DNA of 64,000 nt from Arabidopsis thaliana (GCF_000001735.4 NC_003070.9:1674001-1738000); one strand, 5' to 3'; counted from the first letter of the stretch, positions 11,401-24,400 are shown. The notes: a model not told the origin generated them from the letters alone. Translations and numbers: made by a program.

Positions 11401-13153
11401 TTAATCGCAGAAACGCAGATTTCAATCACATTTTTCGATTGATGGTCTTTTCCCGAGGACAAAATCTAAGTAACGCTGCAGCTGGTATGGTGCCGTACCT
11501 GTTTTTGTCTTGCTCACTTGGCTTTTCCACATATTTATTTTGGCTGCTTTATTCTTCTGGTTTGCCATGGGCCCTCTCTCTTGCAGCTGGTGTCTCAACT
11601 TCAGCTTATACAACAAAGAGTAACACTGTATGTTCTTATCATATCACCTTTACTCCTGAGTTTATGTTGTTTGCTCCTTAAATTTGTATTTAACATGTTT
11701 CTCTGTTTTCCAGATTCCAAGCACCGGCGCTGAAGAAATCAAGTCTGATCTTGCAGCAGCAGACATGGTCGCATTTTTTGGCGATTTCAACTATAGACTG
11801 TTTGGTATAACCTATGATGAAGCAAGGGACTTCATTTCACAGCGATCCTTCGATTGGCTCAGAGAAAGAGACCAACTTAGAGCAGAGATGAAGGTTGGAA
11901 AAGTCTTCCAAGGAATGCGCGAGGCATTAATCACTTTCCCTCCCACTTACAAATTTGAAAGGAATCGCTCAGGCCTTGGAGGTAAAAGTGGATTTGATAC
12001 ATAAGATATGAATTTGAAAAAATTGAAGCAGTTTTGCTCTGCTCTGTTCTCTGCATTTTTTCCTCTGTTTTGTAAGAGATGGTGGCTCCAAAAAAACTGA
12101 ATCTTTCTGTGCTGTGTACTCTCCAGGATATGATTCAGGGGAGAAAAAGCGAATTCCTGCGTGGTGTGACCGAGTTATATATAGAGACACTCAATCTAGC
12201 CCATTCTCTGAGAGCAATTTGCAATGCCCTGTAGTTTCATCAGTCATAATGTATGGTTTCATGACGACCTTTCTGATGTTTCTCGCTTTTTCCGGTCTCT
12301 TCAATGTGTTTTCTCCATTCTAACTTCCCACCTGCGTGTTTCAACAGGTATGAAGCTTGCATGGATGTTACTGAGAGCGATCACAAACCCGTGCGCTGCA
12401 AATTTCATGCGACAATAGCTCATGTTGATAAATCTGTGCGGAGACAGGAACTGGGGAAAATAATAAGGTCTAATGAGAAGATTTTATCCATATTCGAAGA
12501 TTTAAGATTTGTTCCAGAAACTTCTGTGAGCACCAACAACATTGTTCTTCAGAGTCAGGACACAGTCATCCTAACAATCACAAACAATTCACCCACGAGC
12601 CAAGCCATATTTAACATTCTGTGCGGTGGCCAGGCTGTAGTTAAGGATGACGGAGAAGATGCTGACTACAATCCACGAGGCTCCTTTGGTCTACCACGCT
12701 GGCTCGAGGTATTAAATTCTCTTTTGACGCCAAATGAAGATTCTTGTAGTATTCAAGATTTAGTGATATACAAGAATTTTTTTCTTTTAGGTTTCTCCCG
12801 CAGCAGGGATAATAAATCCAGAAGGATCCGTAGACGTTAAAGTTCATCACGAAGATTTTTACTCAATGGAGGAATATGTTGATGGCATCCCACAGAATTG
12901 GTGGTGCGAAGACACTCGAGATAAAGAAGCAATCCTGATGGTGAACATTCGAGGAAGCTGCTCAACAACATTGAGAAGCCACTCTGTCAAAGTCCGTCAC
13001 TGCTTCTCAGCCAGAGTATGTCTCCTTGAGAACAGACCCACGAACCTAACAAAGAACTTAGGTGGTTCACGTCGTTACCCAACAGATATTACCCGTAATG
13101 GAAGCACTAGACCAAGAACTGAAGACTCGGTTAGACGAGGTAAAAGCCGGTGA
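8483..13153 (+). CDS. 5PTASE13: Type II inositol polyphosphate 5-phosphatase 13 (WD40 + IP5 catalytic domain)
   Basis: Eleven exons: 8483-9299, 9389-9641, 9734-10541, 10645-10769, 10903-10987, 11319-11484, 11587-11627, 11714-11981, 12127-12250, 12348-12708 and 12791-13153. They total 3411 bases and give 1136 residues, the length I recall for 5PTase13. An acidic N terminus is followed by WD40 repeats (roughly residues 140-560) and a 5-phosphatase domain (roughly 570-920). That domain carries GTWNVGQG near 577, GDFNYRL near 789, PAWCDRVIY near 865 and SDHKPV near 906, which are the catalytic and metal-binding motifs of the family. The C-terminal 200 residues follow. The enzyme removes the 5-phosphate from inositol phosphates or phosphoinositides. 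Published roles include cotyledon vein patterning, blue-light responses and interaction with the SnRK1 kinase. It is convergent with the ankyrin gene, 282 bases apart. Confidence 0.96.
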
Positions 13154-13435
13154 TGAGCTCTTGTGACTTTGACAGTTTTAACTAGATCTTAGAGCAGAAG
13201 AACAACAAAGTCATCACAAGACAAATGCATCAGGTGAAGAATCGCTTTTATTCATTCGTTGATTCTTTAGAAAATTCATTTTGTGTCAGAAATTGTAGAT
13301 TTGCTTTGAGACTGTTCCTCAGGTAGCATGTATTCAACTTTTGTATCTCCTCACTTGAATCTAAACTACAGGTACGTGACCCATGTATACATTTGTTACT
13401 CTTACACTAAATTGCCTGTTCTGGAGATTTTAGTC

Positions 13436-15501
13436 TCAGAGTGCATACATTCTCTTGTTGAATTCGCCGTTGAGAATCTCTGACTCTGAAGGCATATGAG
13501 ATAGTGAGAAAGATTTCGATTTGCTTCTCTCTTTCCTTAAGCTTTTCAGTTTAGATTCCTCGATCCTATGCATGACCACACAGTAACACATTGCACCTAT
13601 CGTGGTTAGCATAATCGTCCCGCCAATAATCGTTGCACAAATCGCCAGCCAAATGTCCTCCTTACCCACAACGATAAACGAAAGAGAAACAAAGGCTACG
13701 GATATGAACAAACAAGCCAACCACATGAGCTTGTTGATCACAAACACAAGATTCTTCTTTGCCTTCTGCTCAATCACCACAACTGAAGTCTGCACCACAA
13801 CAACAGCCAAAGATATGAACAGCGCCAAGCTGTCAAATATGAAGAAGACTAAAAACGGGGCTTTGCCGGCTATGCGGGCTTCTCCTAATAACAACAGTCC
13901 CTTTGTTCTGTCTTCTTCATATTGCCCAGGAATGGTGAAGATTGCTGCAAATGCAACTGTTGCAATTAGGACAGCCACAACGGTTGCAGAGTTTATAGCG
14001 TTGTTTAAACCATTGATGTGAAGCTTCTTCAGTCTCTTTGCGATTCTCCGCACCCTAACACCCGTTTGGCGAGACTGTTGGAGCTGAGACTGTACCTCGT
14101 GTTTAATGTCACTGACCGTTTGGTTAAGTTGCTTAGCCGGGTTTCGAGGCTTCCCAAGATCTTTAGCTGTTGCAGCTCCTGCTTCCTTCAGAACCGACAC
14201 AAGCTCTGGATTTCCAATCTTTTCGGCTATATCAAGTGCAGTATCTCCAGCCTTATTCATAGCATTAAGGTTAATTCCATCAAATGATACCAAACATCTC
14301 ACTATCTGCAAGCAAAGGCAAAATGCAGTTCATCAGAATTCTTGTAGATTGAGAAACTGAGGGGAGGGGGAATTAGCGATGATGATACCTTAATACGGCC
14401 TTTGTTTGTGGCAGTGTGCAACGGCGTATTCCCTTTACTATCCTCAACACTCAAAATCGCAGGATCAGGTTTCACCAACTCAAGAACAATCCCTTCGTTC
14501 TGACCTTTGACAGCCATGTGAAGCGCTGTTTGTCCCTTCTTATCAGTTCTAAACCCGATGCTTGCATCATTACCTATCAAAGACTTAACCACTTCTCTGT
14601 GCCCCATTCGCGCTGCAGAATGAAGTGCGGTTTTACCATTGTTCTTAGCTATCTTAGCTAAATGAGAATCCGTCTTTAAAAGAAGATTCACCACATCAGT
14701 GTGTCCTTGTGAAGCAGCCGTGTGCAATGCAGTTGTACACGATAGATCCACCGTCATAGCCAGATTCGGAAATGTCTCCAACAATTTCTTCAATGCCTCT
14801 GCAAAAGACAGCACACATTCAAAGATATATGTCAAGAAGGTGTACAACAATAACAAGGTCTTCAAGTTATTATCAGATTCTCTAAAGTTTCATTTACCAA
14901 TATGGCCTTGTTTTGCAGCGACATGGAAAGGATCAAAACCGTTGCGAGCTTTAACTGATGCAGTATCAAGATCCATATGTTTCAACATCTCTTCAACAAC
15001 TAATGAATGCCCATTTTCTGCTGCACTATAAAGAGGGGTCTCTCCTTCTAGATTCTGCTTTGATGACAACTCCTTCAACTCTTCAATGCCGTTACAAGCT
15101 CGAATCAATTCCATAACCTTTCCCAAATTCCCCGTTCGAGCTGCGAGATGAAGAGGAGAATCTCCTCTTTTACCAGGTGAGTCAGTCTTCTTCTTCCTCT
15201 CACCACCAACATTCATGAAACTTAACTGTCTCTCCATTACTACCCTAAAGCTTTTCTGCTTCTCAACAAACCCACGAAAGCTTCTCTGCCTCTCCATTGC
15301 CCTCTCCTGTTTCTCCATTGCTCTTCCTTTGATTCCATGTTTCTCAACAACATTCACAGCTAGGAAACTAACTTGCTTGTCCAAAGCTCTTCCCTTTCTC
15401 ACCTGATTCTCTGCACCAACGCATCTGAGACTCTGCTGTTCCTCCACAGAGTTACCTCGAACGCTCTCTTGCTTCTCCATAACAGGAACCAGAGAACTCA
15501 T
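13436..15501 (-). CDS. Ankyrin-repeat membrane protein with PGG domain
   Basis: Exons on the minus strand: 14898-15501, 14389-14798 and 13436-14305; 627 residues. Residues 1-112 are basic, with a repeated E(K/R)Q-x-SFR motif. Ankyrin repeats follow from about 113 to about 380 (GDSPLHLAARTGN, TTALHTAASQGH, KTALHSAARMGH, QTALHMAVKGQN, NTPLHTATNKGR). A PGG domain begins around NNAINSATVVAVLIATVAFA at about 437, followed by three more hydrophobic spans, making four transmembrane segments. The architecture is that of the ACD6/ITN1 family of plasma-membrane proteins linked to stress and defence signalling. I do not know this member's specific role. The ATG at 15501 is used because the same frame further upstream, up to about 15693, has no ATG. 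Confidence 0.92.
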
Positions 15502-16263
15502 GGTATGCTTCTCCCTTAGATTACACAAAGATCTTGAATAACAACTTTTTCTCCCAAATCTGAAAGATGCCAACTTTGTTTGAAGAATCCGTGAGCTCTT
15601 TTCCAGCAACCCGTGTTTCGTAATAACAGAACCAGCTTGAAAATGGAAAACCCTGACTTCCCTGTGATTTCCAGATTTCTTGTAAAGATTCAAACCGATG
15701 TGATGAAAGAAGAGAGAGAAAAAAAAAAAAGGTTGCAGCTGATTTCAGTAGAGTGTAGCTGAAACCCAATAGATTGATTTGTAAATCTCAATGCTTTTTG
15801 TGGGCAAATCATGTAAGATTCTCAGGATATAGAGATAGAGAGAGAGACTGTGATGAGTGACTGCATCTTCAGCTGTTTTCTTTATTAATTTCGCTAAACT
15901 TCCAAAATCTTTAGTAATATTAGTGATTACTTTTTCTTTTGAGTTTTGAAGCAACAAATTCTTAATTACTATGTCAATTATCTCCAGTTTAAAACTTTAT
16001 ATCCAGTTAAAGCTTCTTTTCTCTAATTTCTTTATATTTTTGTTGTCCAAATCAAAGACCAAAAAGCAAAAGCACAATGTGATGGTGACAACAAGTCAAA
16101 GTCTTCCACTTTGTTGGTTACTGAAAATAATATTTTATTAATAAAAAAAAAAAAATTGTATGTTACAGAAATTGGTGATCATATACCTTGTTACAGAAAA
16201 CTATTTGAAAAATCAGTTTCCTAATAACATTTCACAGTGATATCATCTTAACCCCAAATAAAT
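15502..16263. other. Upstream region of the ankyrin gene and 3' region of polygalacturonase 1
   Basis: It contains poly-A/T tracts (about 15718-15730 and 16140-16155) and a (GA)n run at about 15832-15846. The right part is the 3' flank of the polygalacturonase gene. I see no ORF worth calling. Confidence 0.5.
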
Positions 16264-19200
16264 TCATCGATTTAGACAACTAGTAGGTTGAATAACACCA
16301 AGATTTTTCCCAACAGCATTGAAGCACAAGGAAGTAGCAGGAGTTCCTTTGTTGTAAGTAAGCTTTATGTCTTGTAATGTGATTCCCGTGCATGGATTGC
16401 TCTTGCTACACACCAGCTTCATTGCTTCCTGCGTCGCCGAAGTTCCTTGTATGTTCTTGTACGTCACTTGGGTTATCTTCACCCCCGAATGCTAATACAT
16501 ACCATAAACATAATAAATCTTTAGTTATTTGACTAAGTTGATAATTTGATATAGCATATTTGATTAGTCTGAAATTGATCAAAAATATGATATGGATATA
16601 CCTCAGTAGGGCAACCTTGGTTGGACGGACAATAGTTTTGGTCGATTATGATAGGGTTTTGGACGTTCCTCATGATTAGATTTTGAAAGAAGACGTTTCT
16701 AACGAATCCGGTACTCGGCCTCGCCCATGACTTTATCCTCACGCCGTTTTGTGATCCGGTGAATACCGAACTCGATACTGTCACGTTCTCTACTCCGTCT
16801 TCGTTTAACTGCTTTGCCAAACTCCCGATGCTGCCAGTCATCACATCATCATATGAGTTGTGACCAGAGTGAGTGAAGGCAATATTGCTAGTTTTTTTTT
16901 TGTTGGAAATTCATGATTCCTAACAATTAATGATATATTTACATAATTTACTCTAAGGAATTAGACGGTGGTGTATACCTAACCCCGTGACCTGGGCCAC
17001 AAGCAAGCTTGGAAATTAGGAAGTTGCGGGTCCCCTGACCGATAGCAACACAATCGTCTCCGGTCTGAACGGTGCTTCCGGTTAATGTGACTCCAGTGGA
17101 GAACTGAACGGTGAAGCCGTCAGTGTTTGGGCTGTCTCCGGGAGCCACCAGCCTAATGTTACGGACGGCCACATTGGTGCAACCGTTGAGGGTCATATGG
17201 CTAACCTGGCTGTTCATCGATTTCACTCCACTTATGATCACGTCTTTTGCGGAGTTGAACGATATTGACTACAGTAATTAATATATAAACGCCATAGATT
17301 AATAATAAGATTATAAATATTTCATTTTATTTTGACCAAAGAATCCATTTCCTTGTCCAAAAATCATTATCATAATAGTTATTATATGCTTATAAAATAA
17401 ATTCCTAAAAATGGCATGGATAGATCATATTGAAAATTAAATGTGCCTGAATTAATATAGTTGAAAACTATCAACTAATTCCTTTTTTTTTTTAATCGTA
17501 AGTAAATGATTGGAATAAAGATATGTTATTTGACTATTAAAAAAAATATATTGACTTATTTAGTTATTACTAATCAATAATGATTAAAGCTATTTGTTGC
17601 TCTTTTGCATTCTGGTGGCGCTTATGTATGAATGTCAGATTGTTGTTTTTATTTACAATAACTATAGATAGAGGAGAAGCATATGTACCCTAACACCGGG
17701 AGGACAATTCTGGCCAGATTTCCGGCAAGACCAGAACCCACTACCTCGAGCGTCAAAAGTCCCACCGACCAGTGAGAATCTGTTAACCTTGTTGAAGAGA
17801 ATCCAGGAACCGGAATTGCCAAAGGTCCTATAATCTTCCGGAGCAACGACGGTTCCGGTCACTTGAAATGTGATTTTGCTCTTGCATGGCCCTCCAAACG
17901 TTATTACCTTCAACAAAAATGTCCCCGTGGGGACCACCACCGTGGCTGATGCTGCCGAGCCACAAGCCCCTTGCCATGCCTTTAGGAATGCTGCTGTGGA
18001 ATCGGTGACTCCGTCTGGTTTGGCCCCGAAGCTCACGACGTTGAAAACAATGGAGGCGCTGCTCGAGACATCGATGAAGGTGAGAAGTGTGAAGATAAGT
18101 GGAAATGTTATAGCTGATTTTGTCATTTTTTATATGTGAGTTTGAGTTTATGTTTGTGTTTGTGTTTGTGTTTGTGTTTGAATTGATTTGATTTGATGCA
18201 TGGGTATATATAGGGAGAGAGAGCATAATTATTTTGGTTCGTTATTGGAGTCTATGGTACAATTAAGTACATGTGATATCTATATGATAAGAGGTTGTGA
18301 ATATTTTATGATTGATAAAAGAGTTTACATTTCCAATCATTAGGTGCACACATGGTTGATATCGTACTTTTAGGAGCAACGGTCGTTGTATGAACGATGA
18401 CATTTTTGCACATTATCAATTTCCCATATAACATGGGCCATATACGTATGTGTATATGTATTATATTCTTGGTACATGTTGTTTTTATATATTGATGAAC
18501 AAAATAAATACGTGGAAACCCACTCAGCGATTGATTAGAACATAAACCGTATATAACGTTAATTCTATAGAGAACCAACAATACTAAATGAAGAAAACTA
18601 TCATTTGTGCATAAATAGAAACTCAGCCATAAACTAAGAGAAAGAAACTCAACCAAAACCCCTATAGAGTGCAGAGTTGATTTTTTTTTTTTTTTTTGTT
18701 ATCGACACAAAATTTACAAACTCCTGAAAGAACTACCATAAAAATAGGAATTCTTTATAAAAAAAATAGTAGTAACAAAATTAAATGAATAATATCTATC
18801 CTAATCTTTAGAGTATTCTTTTTATCAATAAAGTATTACTTTTCTCCAAGAAGGTAAAATGATCATGGAACAAAATCCTTAAAAACTTTAATTTTATCAA
18901 AATTTCAACAAAGAGAAGAACAATATAATCCATTAAAAGAACAATTTGTCATCTGCCATTTCCTTGCAGCTATATGCAAAACTTATGTTTTGGAAGTATT
19001 AGGAACACTTTCAGAACCAAGATTTTCTGATCGAAGGCCAATATAAACAAACATTAAGTAGTTGAGCAAATCTTACAATCTTTCGATTTGTACATATATG
19101 CACATTACGGGTGAATGTTGTTATAGTTAGCCATTTTATACTCTCTTTTTTTTTAACGACCATATACAAAACGGTAATATTGTGAAATTAAATTTAAAAT

Positions 19201-19420
19201 GTAGGTAAAAAGTGATCAAAATATGTATAAATGACGACATCACCTCATTTTTATATGAGATGACATGTGATCAACTTAGCAGTTGACCGAAAAAAAAAAA
19301 GACGTGTGATTAACTAGCTCACAAATTATTGAAACCAACCCAATCATATTCGTTAATCATTCTGATCAGAATTACAGAAAGTCAATATTATATATATTAG
19401 CTAATTGTAGTTGTTGACAT
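16100..19420. repeat. Segmental duplication unit A (polygalacturonase 1 plus promoter)
   Basis: This block matches about 20200-23150 over the whole gene and its upstream DNA. Shared non-coding landmarks include GGTTCGTTATTGGAGTCTAT (18235 here, 22150 there), CACATGGTTGATATCG (18349 and 22311) and ATTATTGAAAC near the distal edge (19325 and 23086). Introns have diverged much more than exons. Edges are approximate because they were judged by eye. Confidence 0.8.
16264..18126 (-). CDS. Polygalacturonase (GH28), tandem copy 1
   Basis: Exons on the minus strand: 17689-18126, 16979-17268, 16602-16830 and 16264-16491; 394 residues. An N-terminal signal peptide of about 24 residues predicts secretion to the cell wall. 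All four GH28 active-site motifs are present: NTDG (about 193), DDC (about 217), GHG (about 238) and RIK (about 271). The enzyme cleaves alpha-1,4-galacturonan in pectin. A TATA-like element (TATATA, near 18206-18211) lies about 80 bases upstream of the ATG. Exon sizes (438, 290, 229, 228) are identical to those of its neighbour at 20286-22058, so the pair arose by tandem duplication. I recall the locus as AT1G05650. Confidence 0.94.
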
Positions 19421-20285
19421 TTTGAATTCAACAGCCCTAAATATGATTCTTGCGCCGCTCTAGTTGAATTCATTGATTGGTTGTTGTTGTATCTACAGAA
19501 TGAATAAGAGGTAAGACGAGAGAAGAGACAACAGTCGAACGGAGAATCTGCTACAAGGTAGAGAGACCGAGGAAGCAGGTGATTCCCATGTGAGATTCTT
19601 TTAGTCCTAAGCCCTGAAGAGTGTGACCATCTTTAGCTCTTAAACTATTTAGCAACCATATACATACACATTATTCCTTTTCTTTTCTTTATTAATTAAA
19701 AAAAAAAGTTTCCAAAATATATAATCATCACAAATGGGCTTTGTAACGGGCCAATACAACTTCTCGGATTACAAAAAACGGAAGCAGAAGCTCCGGCAAA
19801 AATTCTTTTTCTCAGTTTCTTCTAGATTTGTCTTATATTTTGCTTTTAAAGCCAGCTCTCTGCTGACCGGAAAAAAAAACAAGTACTGTACAATGTTATT
19901 GTGATAAGTCAACGTCTTCCAGTTTCTCAGTTATTAAATTTTATTTACTAATGAAAATATAGCTAAATAATTTGTAATTGCTTGACAAAAAAAAATAAAA
20001 AAAATTGTAATTTTGTTGAGAAAAAAAAATTGTAATTTTGTAAGCTGCAGTTTTTTTTTTTTTTTTTTTGAAAAGTTGATCAGTTGTTACAGAAACAAGA
20101 ACCTTTGGTACTCTCAAACCGATTGATATCCAAAACTGATTTGCATCGAATCACCGTTCTAATTAATCTAATAATCGTCACGGTAACATTACAATTGAAA
20201 GATGAAAGGTCAAATCCCTAATAACATTTTACCATTTCATCTTACAACAAATTAAATAACTTTACACCAAGATATTAATTTGATA
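18127..20285. other. Intergenic DNA between the two polygalacturonases
   Basis: The left part (to about 19420) is the promoter side of copy 1 and belongs to the duplication, with a (GTTT/GTTTGT) microsatellite at about 18138-18180 just upstream of the ATG. The part from about 19440 to 20060 is unique by eye, and includes a tract near 19500-19640 and several poly-A/T runs (19979-20070). No gene is supported. Confidence 0.5.
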
Positions 20286-23150
20286 TCATCGGTTTAGACA
20301 ACTAGTAGGTTGAATAACACCAAGACTTTTCCCAACAGCATTGAAACAGAAGGAAGTAGCAGGAGTTCCTTTGTTGTAAGTAAGCTTAATGTCCTGTAAT
20401 GTGATTCCTGTGCATGGACTGCTCTTGCTACACACCAGCTTCATTGCTTCCTGTGTCGCCGACGTTCCTTGTATGTTCTTATATGTCACTTGGCTTATCT
20501 TCACCCCAGAATACTAATACATACGAAAACATAATTAATCGTTAGTTATTTGACTAAGTCGTTATAACATATTTGGATTGATCTGATAAAAGAATGCGAT
20601 ATGGATATTGGATATATACCTCATTAGGGCAACCTTCGTGAGTAGGACAATAGTTTTGGTCGATTATGATTGGGTTTTCGACGTTCTTCATGACTAGGTC
20701 TTGGAAGAAGACGGTTCTAACGAATCCGTTACTCGGCCTCGCCCATGACTTTATTCTCACGCCGTTTTGTGATCCGGTGAATACCGAACTCGATACTGTC
20801 ACGTTCTCTACTCCGTCTTCTTTCAGTTCCTTCGCCAAGCTCCCTATGCTGCAAATGCAATCGTCATCACATAATCATATGAGTTATTTGCTAACTTGAG
20901 TTTGAAATTCATTATTTTCTCAGAGTTAATAATTTATACTATTTGCAATTTGTTCATAGATCATTATGAAAATTAAGAGCGTGTGTTGTGTATACCTAAC
21001 CCCGTGACCCGGGCCACAAGCAAGTTTGGTGATGAGGAGGTTGCGGGTACCAGGGCCGATAGCAACACAATCATCTCCGGTCTGAACGGTGCTTCCGGTG
21101 AATGTGACCCCGGTGGAGTGCTGAACGTGGAAACCGTCGGTGTTTGGGCTGTTTCCAGGAGCCACTAGCTTGACGTTACGGACGACCACATTGGTGCAAC
21201 CATTGAGGGTCATATGGGTGACCTGGCTGTTCATGGATTTCACTCCACTTATGATCACGTCTTTTGCCGAGTTGAACGATATTGACTACAATAATGCATC
21301 AAAGATTTTATGAGATTGGTTTCGCCGGTCAAATTTTAATATAGTAACTAGGACGTAGCCAAATGGAGTTTAATACATAATTAAAAAAATGTTTGCTTAT
21401 TCTTTTCTTTTTTTTCAATGTTTGTTTATTCATCTTACAAATTTAGAATTTTTATAATATATTGGATTATAAATATGTTATTTTTTAAATAAGCCTAATA
21501 TTTTAGTTGACGTACATATATTTATATATCACGCATATATATGTAAGTATGCATTTAAATTCAAACTAGAGAGGAAAAACACTAAAAAGTTCAAACTAGA
21601 GATAGAGGAGAGATGCATACTCTAACACCGGGAGGACAATTCTGACCAGATTTCCGGCAAGACCAGAACCCATTAGCTCGAGCGTCGAAAGTCCCACCGA
21701 CCAGTGAGAATCTGTTAACCTTATTGAAGAGAATCCAGAAGCCAGAATTGCCAAAGGTCCTGTAATCTTCCGGAGCAATGACGGTTCCAGCCACTTGAAA
21801 TGTGATTTTGCTCTTGCATGGTCCTCCAAACGTTATTACCTTCAACAGAAATGTCCCCTTGGGGACCACCACCGTGGCTGAAGATGCTGAGACACAAGCC
21901 CCTTGCCATGCCTTGAGGAATGCTCCGGTAGAATCGGTGACTCCGTCCGGTTTGGCACCGAAGCTAACGACGTTGAAAACGTTGGAGGCGCTAATCGAGA
22001 CATCAATGAAGGTGAGAAGTGTGAAGAGAAGGGAAAATCTTATAACTGATTTTGTCATTTCTTATATGTGAGTTTGAGTTTGTGTTTGAATTGATTTTGA
22101 TGCATCATGCATGGGTATATATCTATATAAAGCGAGAGAGAGCATGATTGGTTCGTTATTGGAGTCTATGGTACAATTAAGTACATGTGCGTTACGTTTT
22201 TATCAAAAAAAAAAAAAACAATACATGTGCGATTTATATGATAAGGGGTTTGTGTATTTTTTTTTCATGATAGATAAAAAGAGCTTAACATTTCCAATTA
22301 ATCATTGGGACACATGGTTGATATCGAATTTCTAGGAGCAAAGGACGTGGTATCAACAATGACATTTTTGCACATATTTATCATATATTTGTATATATGA
22401 ATTATTTCTATTTCTATTTTTATTTTTATTTTTTCTTGAAGCGCGTCCAAAATTTACTCAACGGTGACTTATGAAACATAAATAGAAAATCAACTGCAGA
22501 CCCAAAAACCTGTTATGGATAAAATGTTCTATTGCTTTAGTGTCATAGCATCAATTTATCGATAAAATACGAACTCTTAAAAGAATTACAAAGAAAGCAA
22601 GAAATTCTTTAAAATGTAAGAAGTAACAAAATTAAATTAATAAATATTTATCCTAGTGTACATCTTTTTTTCTACACGAAGGTACTATAGAATGATCATG
22701 GAATGCATCATTACAGCATTTCCTTATTTCTGTTTTGAAAATATTAGGAACACTTTTACAATCAAGATTCTCTAAGTAAAATCCAAGATATACAATTCTG
22801 GACTTGAGCAATCTTTGCAATCGTTCGATTATATACACGTCACGGCCAATGTAATTAATTAGCCATATCTATAAGCCTTTTTTTAACGGTTATTATACCG
22901 TTAGTTGTGAATTTTTAAAATATGTTTTAAAATGTATAAAAAGGGGTAAATATATATGTGTACATGACGAAATCGCACACAAAATATATCACATGTCATG
23001 TGATTAACTAGATGTTGACCCAAGGAAAACATGTGATTAACTAGATGTTGACCCTAAGAAATCATGTGATTAACTATCTCACACATTATTGAAACTAATT
23101 CAATCATATCGTTAATCATTATAAACAAAATTACAGAAAGTCTATATATA
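20200..23150. repeat. Segmental duplication unit B (polygalacturonase 2 plus promoter)
   Basis: This is the second copy of the duplicated block. Its distal part contains a local repeat of the phrase CATGTGATTAACTA(G/T), with ATGTTGACCC between copies, at about 22997-23075. That phrase occurs only once in unit A. The expansion is therefore secondary to the block duplication. Confidence 0.75.
20286..22058 (-). CDS. Polygalacturonase (GH28), tandem copy 2
   Basis: Exons on the minus strand: 21621-22058, 20996-21285, 20620-20848 and 20286-20513; 394 residues, the same length and exon sizes as copy 1. It has a signal peptide, followed by NTDG, GDDCVAIG, GPGHG and VRIKSW, so the GH28 active site is intact. 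The predicted role is secreted pectin hydrolysis. Most differences from copy 1 are conservative, for example HVQHS for TVQFS after NTDGF. A TATATAAAG-type element sits in the shared promoter near 22123-22131. I recall the locus as AT1G05660. Confidence 0.94.
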
Positions 23151-23754
23151 TGAGCTCATTTTTTAAAATTATATGTTATATTTGCCAAGTTATATTTATG
23201 CTTGATTATTTTGTTATATATGTAACTCTTACCAACCAAACTATTCTTACCAAAATCTAGATTACGATTTGGGCGATGATTTTATACTTTGTTGGGTTAA
23301 AAAATGGTCTTTAACCTAAAACTACTTAAAGATAAATTGTGACATTCAGCGTAAAATAACTAAAAGAAACAAAAAAAATGGCATGCTTAGAAGATTCGGA
23401 TAATATATGTTTGAAGTAAAAATACACTAAAAAAACAAAATCAGCAACAAATATAAATGGAATTATGGAAGTAATAAAGAAACTTTCAACTAATGGCATG
23501 TGATTGCCGGAGCAGTTGACGGAGAAAGAGACGCTGGAGCTGTCGGATTATTATGCTATATAGAATTATAGAATATCAATACATGTATCCCAAATTTGAC
23601 ATCTTACTATCTTAGTAACAATGTTAAAATTGTAACATTTGTTCAAATATGACAAAAGTATCACAAATACATTTTGCATAATGCTCTGTTTCTACACGTC
23701 ATCACGCACTCTGTCCAAAATCTTACACCAAGAAAGTCTTGTTCTTGGATTGGC

Positions 23755-24400
23755 CTAAATGTGTAATGTGAAAGTTTCTTCATGTAGGTTTAAGGACTCC
23801 TGGAGAGATGATGTGGCTCTTGTCTGCAAAATCTGAAAAGAGAGTTATACAATATAAAGCAGTCCTGAAAAATAGAGACATAACTTATAGTCTTATACTA
23901 CCAAAAAGAAGAAATAAAACTAGTTTAAGCTCTCTTACATCTTCTTCACTGAGAAGTCCTTGGTGAGCATTAACAACATGATGTACCATGAGATCAGAAG
24001 CTGGCTCAACAGGATTAATAAACATATCCCTACAATTAAAAAGCAGGGATAAGCAAATAAGTAAGAAGCTTTTGTGTGATTAGAAATCCTTGAATGTCAT
24101 TTCAATTTCAAGGACCATTGTTTTCTTTTTGTTACCTCGAAGAGCACTAACAGGGTCTAGAACTTGAGATCTGGATAGGAAGCTGATGAAAATCGCCAAA
24201 ATAGAGCAGTTGCACCAGCATCAGTTCTTTTTTAGCAAATGATAAATCAGTAAGATTGTGAACCTGCAGAATCCTCACACATAAGAAAACAAACATGAAC
24301 GTTGAAGGAGGAGTTCACAGATACTCTTGTCTAAAGATGCAAGTTGCGTTTTTGGCAGAGCAGCAAAATCCTCCTGAACTGCTGCCGGTAGCTGTTTAAT
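23755..24400 (-). pseudogene. Exon-like sequences of an unidentified gene behind the PPR gene
   Basis: Three blocks have good splice signals and mutually consistent phase on the minus strand: 24136-24263 (AG before 24263, GT after 24136), 23939-24029 (preceded by TTTTTAATTGTAG, followed by GTAAGA) and 23755-23832 (preceded by CTCTTTTCAG, ending in TAG). Read as one frame they give segments such as FAKKELMLVQLLYFGDFHQL, then DMFINPVEPASDLMVHH and VVNAHQGLLSEED, with one in-frame stop inside the first block. A further coding-like stretch, QLPAAVQEDFAALPKTQL, lies at about 24315-24392. I do not recognise the family. This could be a broken host gene, or spliced 3' UTR of the PPR gene that still resembles its source. 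Confidence 0.45.

Noticed and set aside
15502-15693. Upstream extension of the ankyrin protein
   Set aside because: The extension lacks an ATG. The 627-residue form from 15501 matches the length I recall.
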